Shown here: positions 6,991 to 10,611 of the stretch, one piece after another
Layout of the letters: every line of letters starts with the position of its first letter
How positions within the stretch are numbered: position 1 is the first letter of the stretch
DNA from: an uncultured Alphaproteobacteria bacterium
GTDB lineage: Bacteria; Pseudomonadota; Alphaproteobacteria; Micropepsales; Micropepsaceae
Direction of reading: 5' to 3'
NCBI GenBank assembly: GCA_937942205.1
Contig: CALDFO010000474.1
Location: 1 to 10,611, forward strand
DNA length: 10,611 nucleotides
Notes under the pieces: generated by a model
What the model was told of the DNA's origin: nothing
The model's input: only the letters and a program-made list of their open reading frames with translations
Database searches by the model: none
Made by a program: the position numbers and the translations under genes

Positions 6991-8235
6991 TCAGGCCTTC
7001 TTGCGCTCCGGGTGCCTCGACGCCGCCCTGACCGCCGATTTTTCCAGGATGCCCGGGGTGTGCCAGCGGCCTTCCGGGCGAATCAGGACATAGGGGTCGG
7101 CATCAAGGGTGATGGCGTCCGGATCGCGTTCGATATGCGCGATGATCTCGACATACTCATAGTCCGAGAAAGTGAACGTCTTGGTATCCGGCTTTACCTG
7201 GAAGCCGAACCGGCTCCAGAAAGGAACAAGCCGCTCCTGAATATGACCATAGACACGTGTATAGCCCTTTTTCTGGCACAGCTTGAACCCGGCCCGGGCA
7301 AGCTGGATGGCGGCCCGTGACTTGCGGAATTCCTTGCGGATCGCCATGCGCTCGAATTTGGCGAAGTCGGCAAAGAACCGCAGGCGCAGGCATCCGACGG
7401 GTTCGTCGCCGATATAGGCCAGCAGGTGCGTGGCCGACAGGTCGTTTCCGTCATACTCTTCGTCGTAAGGACATTCCTGCTCGCCGATATAGACCGCGTT
7501 GCGGATCGCGGCGACGCGCATCAAGTCCTCGAAGCTGTGCGCCACGGTGATGCCGACACTGTCCTTGCCACGGCCCGGTATATAGCTGTCATAAAGTGGG
7601 CGCTGGCGCTCGCGCGAAAAAATCCAGACATTGGGCGCGTCAATTTCTCCAATGCGCGTACCCGGCGTAAATCCCAGCGCCAGGTTGAAGCGGCGTCCGG
7701 CATCGGTATTGGGACGGGAATAGAGGCTGATGCCGGCATATTGCTCGGATGCGACGCGCGCCATGTAGAGAGCCGCGCTGGCAGCCAGCGCGCCGGGCGT
7801 GAACATGCACCACATGTAAAGACCGGCGGGACGTTCATGCGGCGGCGTGATCAAGCGCAGATCCGGCTTTGTCGCGTCGAACGCTCCCAGCGCCAGCATC
7901 TGCAGTCCCAGGGCATTGAGGGGGAGTGTGGCGATAAATCCCTCGGCGGCAGGGCAGGACGGATCGAACTGCGAGCGCCGCGCGACCGCCAGCATACAAA
8001 GCGGATTGTGCCGCGAGACCTTGAGCACTTCCTCTGTTGCCGCAAGGCCAGGAATGGCAAGGCGCGCCTTTTCCATCAGGCTTTCAATCAGCGCCGGGCT
8101 CGGTTCGAACATCACCAGACGTTTGGCAAGGCGATTGGCGTCCAGTTCGTTCAAAGGGTGCTTGCCGTGTCCGGCATCGCTGTTCCCCTCAGAGGCCAAC
8201 CTTCTTTGAGACTGTGCCATTACGACGTCCGCCAT
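6991..8235 (-). CDS. Two-part GNAT-fold acyltransferase (degenerate N-terminal and intact C-terminal GNAT domain)
   Basis: 414 residues from ATG 8235. The C-terminal half (about 240-350) is a recognisable GNAT N-acyltransferase: AIRNAVYIGEQECPYDEEYDG (244 on), ATHLLAYIGDEPVGCLRLRF (268-287), then the acyl-CoA-binding strand-loop-helix FERMAIRKEFRKSRAAIQLA. There the usual R/Q-x-x-G-x-G/A reads RKSRAA. The domain ends with PFWSRFGF (338-345). The N-terminal half also reads like a GNAT remnant (GFIATLPLNALG at 99-110, YMWCMFTPG at 140-148, DAGRRFNLALGF at 178-189) but lacks a clear acyl-CoA loop. The tail DPYVLIRPEGRWHTPGILEKS looks conserved-type. The acceptor substrate is unknown. No signal peptide is visible. 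ATG 8235 follows CGGAA; ATG 8220 also has a plausible GGCGGA. GC content is lower than in the flanking efflux genes. The gene diverges from the PAS gene and may form an operon with the ligase. Confidence 0.8.
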   Translation of the reverse strand: MADVVMAQSQRRLASEGNSDAGHGKHPLNELDANRLAKRLVMFEPSPALIESLMEKARLAIPGLAATEEVLKVSRHNPLCMLAVARRSQFDPSCPAAEGFIATLPLNALGLQMLALGAFDATKPDLRLITPPHERPAGLYMWCMFTPGALAASAALYMARVASEQYAGISLYSRPNTDAGRRFNLALGFTPGTRIGEIDAPNVWIFSRERQRPLYDSYIPGRGKDSVGITVAHSFEDLMRVAAIRNAVYIGEQECPYDEEYDGNDLSATHLLAYIGDEPVGCLRLRFFADFAKFERMAIRKEFRKSRAAIQLARAGFKLCQKKGYTRVYGHIQERLVPFWSRFGFQVKPDTKTFTFSDYEYVEIIAHIERDPDAITLDADPYVLIRPEGRWHTPGILEKSAVRAASRHPERKKA

Positions 8236-8307
8236 GTTAATATTTCCGAAACCATAAAAGCTCCGGCAGCGGGAATAAATATCAATCTGGCACAGGCTTA
8301 CCCGCAA

Positions 8308-8323
8308 AAATGGTAATCCATTT
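8308..8323. promoter_or_regulatory. Dyad AAATGG-N4-CCATTT
   Basis: A perfect 6-base inverted repeat around TAAT. If two unpaired A residues are allowed on the left, the symmetry extends to GC...GC (8304-8325). It lies about 75-90 bases upstream of the GNAT start, just upstream of the weak TTGCGG/GATATT promoter reading. It is a candidate operator; no matching regulator is visible in the window. Confidence 0.4.
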
Positions 8324-8380
8324 GCTTTCCACAACCGCTTTGCGGCGCGTGCCCGGCTTGCAGCGATTCCGCTGGTTAAT

Positions 8381-8398
8381 GCGGCATCTCGATGCCGC
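8381..8398. promoter_or_regulatory. 18-base dyad GCGGCATC-TC-GATGCCGC
   Basis: Perfect 8-base arms around a 2-base centre. This length and spacing is usual for helix-turn-helix dimer operators, including 18-20 base lux/tra-box-type sites, although the arm sequence is not that of a known lux box I can name. It sits midway between the two divergent genes and is flanked on both sides by GATTC. A two-base loop is too tight for an RNA hairpin, so a DNA-binding site is the more natural reading. Confidence 0.5.
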
Positions 8399-8437
8399 CA
8401 ATGATTCTGTGGACCTATTGCCGCTTAAAGGCCGGTG

Positions 8438-8454
8438 CGTCATGACCCATGACG
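8438..8454. promoter_or_regulatory. 17-base dyad CGTCATG-ACC-CATGACG
   Basis: Perfect 7-base arms with a 3-base centre, 31 bases before the PAS gene's first ATG at 8486. Position and symmetry suit an operator governing the PAS gene. The binding protein is unknown. Confidence 0.5.
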
Positions 8455-8485
8455 TTGTGTTTGAAGGCTGTTTTACCCGCTGTTC

Positions 8486-9082
8486 ATGATTTTTCGTCAA
8501 GATCGAGGCATGAATGTCATTGCCGCGGCCAGGGCACTGAATCAGAAAGCGGTGCAACGGAACTGGTATCACTATTGTGATCCCACGCTGGCGTTCTCCG
8601 ACGCCAGCTACCACAAGCTGTTGTCCGTTTGGCGGGACAAGGCGGCGGGCCGCGCAATGCCGTCGCGGTCGCAGATTTCGGCACGCGATCTTAAGGATTT
8701 CCTGCGCAACATCCTGCTGTTCGAACGCGTGGCGAAGGACCCTTCTCGCTACCAGTGGCGATTGATCGGAACAGGCATGACGGATCTAACAGGGCATGTG
8801 ACGGGAAAGATGCTAGAGGACACCGTTCCGGAAGAGCATCTGCCACGCTGGATCGAATGCGGTGATCTGGTGCTGGAGGGCGGCCAGCCGCTGCGGTTCC
8901 TGGGCCGGGTCCACATCAGCGGGCGCGAATATCTCGATGCGGAGAACCTGTTCATTCCGCTGGCCAATGACAATGACGAGCCCAGCTTCGTGATGGGGTT
9001 GTGCCGCTATACCCCGCGCACCTCCGACAGCATGGAAAGCTGGGAGAACGAGCTGGCCTCGATCCCCGGCGCGCTTCTCTAG
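8486..9082 (+). CDS. Single-domain PAS protein (PAS_5 type)
   Basis: 198 residues with no recognisable output domain. The middle resembles the PAS_5 family common in Alphaproteobacteria: YHKLLSVWRDKAAGRAMPSR (42-61), ISARDLKDFLRNILLFERV (64-82), the signature YQWRLIGTGMTDLTGHVTGK (89-108), then a HISGREYLDAENLFIPLAND strand region and FVMGLCRYTP near the end. PAS folds sense small ligands or mediate protein contacts. Without a kinase, cyclase or DNA-binding domain, this one would act by partner binding, or its ligand remains undefined. The start is ambiguous: ATG 8486 gives the longest reading. ATG 8510 (MNVIAAARALNQ) is possible but its GAGG is only one base away. The gene diverges from the GNAT gene, and the transporter gene follows on the same strand after 163 bases. 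Confidence 0.8.
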   Translation: MIFRQDRGMNVIAAARALNQKAVQRNWYHYCDPTLAFSDASYHKLLSVWRDKAAGRAMPSRSQISARDLKDFLRNILLFERVAKDPSRYQWRLIGTGMTDLTGHVTGKMLEDTVPEEHLPRWIECGDLVLEGGQPLRFLGRVHISGREYLDAENLFIPLANDNDEPSFVMGLCRYTPRTSDSMESWENELASIPGALL

Positions 9083-9245
9083 CCGCGCGCCGCGCCGCAC
9101 AACGCCATACAGCCAAGACATCCGTGTGACACGCAAAGCGTGGTGCGCCGCGTGCCGTCCCGTGGCATAACTGCTTCGGGGGGCGGCCCGTGTCGCCCAG
9201 GATCGTCTCAGAAGGCCCGCATGGGCCGCGAAAGGCAGGCCTGCG
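9083..9245 (+). promoter_or_regulatory. Leader of the MFS-NRPS gene pair, with clustered CGTG half-sites
   Basis: The gap holds an odd palindrome CGTGT-G-ACACG (9123-9133) overlapping a second dyad CACGC-AAA-GCGTG (9130-9142). Further CGTG copies lie at 9151, 9161 and 9189. Closer to the gene are a hairpin-capable GGCCC-GCAT-GGGCC (9214-9227) and a perfect palindrome GCAGGCCTGC (9235-9244) that contains the AGG ribosome binding site six bases before ATG 9246. No T-tract follows the dyads, so a terminator is unlikely. No clear -35/-10 pair was found. Confidence 0.4.
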
Positions 9246-10490
9246 ATGCGCGCGTCCGCGTTCCCGGTTTATTATGGCTGGATGGTCCTGGCCGCCTCGG
9301 CCCTGTGCGAGATGCTGGTGATGGGCGCGACCAGTTATGCCGCGGGCCTGTTCGTGCTGCCGCTGCAGGCGGAATTTCAGGTGTCCCGCGCCGCCGCCAG
9401 CAGCGCCATCCTGATCCTGTTCCTGGGCGCCGCCATCGCCGCGCCCTTCATCGGCCGCCTGCTGGACCGCCATCCCATTCGTCTGGTGATGTGCGGCGGC
9501 GCCATCGTGCTGGGCCTGTCGCTCAGCGCCATTGCCTTGTCGCCCTCGCTGCTGGTGATGGCCCTGCTGCTGATGTTTCCGGCCGCCTTCGCCTTCATGG
9601 CGGTGGGGCCGCTGACCACCTCCACCCTGGCGTCGCGCTGGTTCTATCGCCGCCGCGGGCTGGCCCTGGGCATCGCCGCGGTTGCCACTTCGGGCGGCGG
9701 CTTCATCGTCGTGCCGTTGCTCAGCGAGGCGATCCAGCGTTTCGGCTGGCGTCAGGGCCTGATGCTGGAAGCCGCCGTGCTGGTGGTGGTGCTGTTCCTG
9801 CTGGGATTTTTCGTGCTGCGCGACAGCCCTGCCAGCGAAGGGCTGGACGATCATCCGGAAAATCACGGCCGCGCCCTGGCCGAGGCCCCGGCGGCGGCGC
9901 GTAAGCTGCCGTTGAAGGACATTCTGTTCAGCCGCGCCTTCTGGATTCCCAGCCTGACCCTGGCCGCCATCTCCGGCACCTGCCAGGCCACGGTGGTGAC
10001 GCTGATCCCCTATGGCCGCCAACTGGGCTTTGCGCCCGCCACGGTGGCGCTGCTGGTGTCGGTCTTCGCGGTCAGCGCCGGCGTCACCAAAGTGGGCGCG
10101 GGTCTGTTGGCCGACCATCTCAACCGCCGCGCGCTGCTGGTGATCGCGGCCCTGTGCATGACCTGTTCCTGGCTGGTGGTCAGCATATCGGCGGAATATG
10201 CGGCGCTGGTGACCTGCGCCGGCCTGGCCGGTGTGGGCCTGGGCTTTGCCCTGCCCACGGTGGGCGCGCTGATCGCGGGCCATTTCGGGGCGCCCAGTTT
10301 CGGAACGGTGATGGGCTGGACCTATGTGCTGGTTCTGCTGTTCGCCATCCTGGCGGTGCTGTTCGCCGCGTCGGTGTTCGACCGCACCGGCAGCTATGTC
10401 CCGGCCTTCCAGAGTTTCGCGGGTCTGTTGGGCGGTCTTCTGCTGCTCAACCTGCTGATGCCGCCGTTCCGCCAAAGCCTGATGCCGTGA
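9246..10490 (+). CDS. MFS transporter, 12 TM (monocarboxylate/oxalate-formate-type subfamily), likely exporter coupled to the NRPS gene
   Basis: 414 residues with two six-helix halves separated by a hydrophilic loop (about 193-224). The N-terminus PVYYGWMVLAASAL is the opening typical of the MCT/OFA-like MFS branch. Motif A reads GRLLDRHPIR (70-79). The branch-typical ASRWFYRRRGLALGIA stretch follows helix 4 (129-144), and a second-half motif A-like DHLNRR is also present. ATG 9246 has AGG six bases upstream. The stop TGA (10488-10490) overlaps the next start as GTGA, so this gene and the assembly-line gene are translationally coupled, which suggests the transporter moves that enzyme's product or precursor. 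Members of this branch carry small carboxylates as well as larger molecules, so the substrate and direction are inferred from context only. It is not related in class to the EmrB-type pump at the left. Confidence 0.87.
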   Translation: MRASAFPVYYGWMVLAASALCEMLVMGATSYAAGLFVLPLQAEFQVSRAAASSAILILFLGAAIAAPFIGRLLDRHPIRLVMCGGAIVLGLSLSAIALSPSLLVMALLLMFPAAFAFMAVGPLTTSTLASRWFYRRRGLALGIAAVATSGGGFIVVPLLSEAIQRFGWRQGLMLEAAVLVVVLFLLGFFVLRDSPASEGLDDHPENHGRALAEAPAAARKLPLKDILFSRAFWIPSLTLAAISGTCQATVVTLIPYGRQLGFAPATVALLVSVFAVSAGVTKVGAGLLADHLNRRALLVIAALCMTCSWLVVSISAEYAALVTCAGLAGVGLGFALPTVGALIAGHFGAPSFGTVMGWTYVLVLLFAILAVLFAASVFDRTGSYVPAFQSFAGLLGGLLLLNLLMPPFRQSLMP

Positions 10491-10611
10491 TCTCAATACC
10501 CCGTTTGCTGGCGGAACTGGAGGGACGGGGTATTCACCTGTCCCTGGCGGAAGGGCAGCTTCGCTATCGCGGCCCCGGCGGGGCCCTGACTCCGGCCGAC
10601 CGCGAGACGCT
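10487..10611 (+). CDS. N-terminus of a putative NRPS or NRPS/PKS hybrid: TubC-type docking domain (partial, runs off right edge)
   Basis: From GTG 10487 the frame stays open to the edge (41 codons plus two bases). The translation starts MISIPRLLAELEGRGIHLSL and continues AEGQLRYRGPGGALTPADRETL. This closely follows the consensus of TubC N-terminal docking domains: LLAEL-x-x-RGI/V-x-L, then a short strand with x-LRYR-x-P-x-GALTP, then the start of the next helix. These roughly 50-residue domains sit at the N-terminus of NRPS or hybrid NRPS/PKS subunits, where they take up the preceding subunit's C-terminus. A condensation domain is the usual next domain but lies outside the window. There is no Shine-Dalgarno; the GTGA overlap with the transporter stop supports coupled translation. 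The alternative that only the small domain is present cannot be excluded here. Confidence 0.75.
   Translation, partial: MISIPRLLAELEGRGIHLSLAEGQLRYRGPGGALTPADRET

Larger units (their letters stand above)
8236..8485. promoter_or_regulatory. AT-rich divergent promoter region between the GNAT and PAS genes
   Basis: This is the least GC-rich stretch of the window; the line at 8281-8340 counts 26 G/C in 60. It must drive both the minus-strand GNAT gene and the plus-strand PAS gene. A weak sigma70-like pair for the GNAT gene can be read on the minus strand, TTGCGG then GATATT with 18 bases between. It holds three perfect dyads (listed separately) and two GATTC (GANTC-type) sites, at 8365-8369 and 8403-8407, flanking the middle dyad. 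This density of symmetric sites suggests operator-type control. Confidence 0.55.

Noticed and set aside
6970..6997. Rho-independent terminator after the GNAT gene
   Set aside because: Two short inverted repeats exist but neither has a following T-tract on the minus strand, and one overlaps the stop codon.
6991..8235. LuxI-type acyl-homoserine-lactone synthase reading of the GNAT protein, prompted by the VYIGEQECPYDEEYDGND stretch
   Set aside because: The spacing and later motifs (ATHLLAYIGDEPVGCLRLRF, PFWSRFGF) follow ordinary GNAT acyltransferases. The LuxI pattern with its W-x-V and D-x-x-D spacing is not met, and no LuxR gene is nearby.
8236..8485. CtrA binding sites (TTAA-N7-TTAA) in the divergent promoter region
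   Set aside because: TTAA half-sites occur, but none is followed by a second TTAA at the required spacing.
8952..10496. A 514-codon open frame on the minus strand opposite the MFS gene
   Set aside because: Same low-complexity His/Gln/Arg/Gly composition. The opposite strand encodes a convincing 12-TM transporter with MFS motifs and a ribosome binding site.
1..10611. CRISPR arrays, tRNA or rRNA genes, insertion sequences
   Set aside because: No regularly spaced direct repeats, no tRNA-like cloverleaf or rRNA stretch, and no transposase or terminal inverted repeats were seen on reading both strands.

Overview
The window looks like chromosome from a GC-rich alphaproteobacterium. Codon use is strongly GC-biased, a stand-alone PAS_5-type PAS protein of an alphaproteobacterial kind is present, the outer-membrane factor is of the NodT lipoprotein class, and GANTC (CcrM-type) sites lie in two promoter regions. 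The species cannot be fixed from this sequence alone.

Layout, left to right. (1) 1-885, minus strand: the N-terminal 295 residues of an M81/MlrC-like metallopeptidase whose C-terminus lies off the left edge. (2) 886-1083: a divergent promoter region. (3) 1084-5230, plus strand: a compact three-gene tripartite efflux operon with 4-base stop/start overlaps at both junctions, encoding a NodT-type outer-membrane lipoprotein, an EmrA-type periplasmic adaptor and an EmrB-type 14-TM MFS pump. (4) 5234-6793, minus strand: an acyl-CoA synthetase-like AMP-forming ligase, convergent with the pump (3 bases between stops). (5) 6991-8235, minus strand: a protein with a degenerate N-terminal and an intact C-terminal GNAT acyltransferase domain. 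(6) 8236-8485: an AT-rich divergent promoter region with three perfect dyads. (7) 8486-9082, plus strand: a single-domain PAS protein. (8) 9246-10490, plus strand: a 12-TM MFS transporter. (9) 10487 to the right edge, plus strand: the first 41 codons of a gene beginning with what reads as a TubC-type N-terminal docking domain, a module that normally opens nonribosomal peptide synthetase (NRPS) or hybrid NRPS/PKS proteins. Its start overlaps the transporter's stop by 4 bases.

How the genes may work together (inference): the right half resembles the flank of a natural-product gene cluster. An assembly-line enzyme appears translationally coupled to an exporter. Next to it are a fatty-acid-activating ligase and an acyltransferase that could supply or modify an acyl group, and a PAS protein that could regulate. 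The Emr-type operon and MlrC-like peptidase could serve export or self-protection, but they could equally be unrelated housekeeping neighbours. The only direct pointer to an assembly line is the partial gene at the right edge, so sequence beyond 10611 decides this reading.
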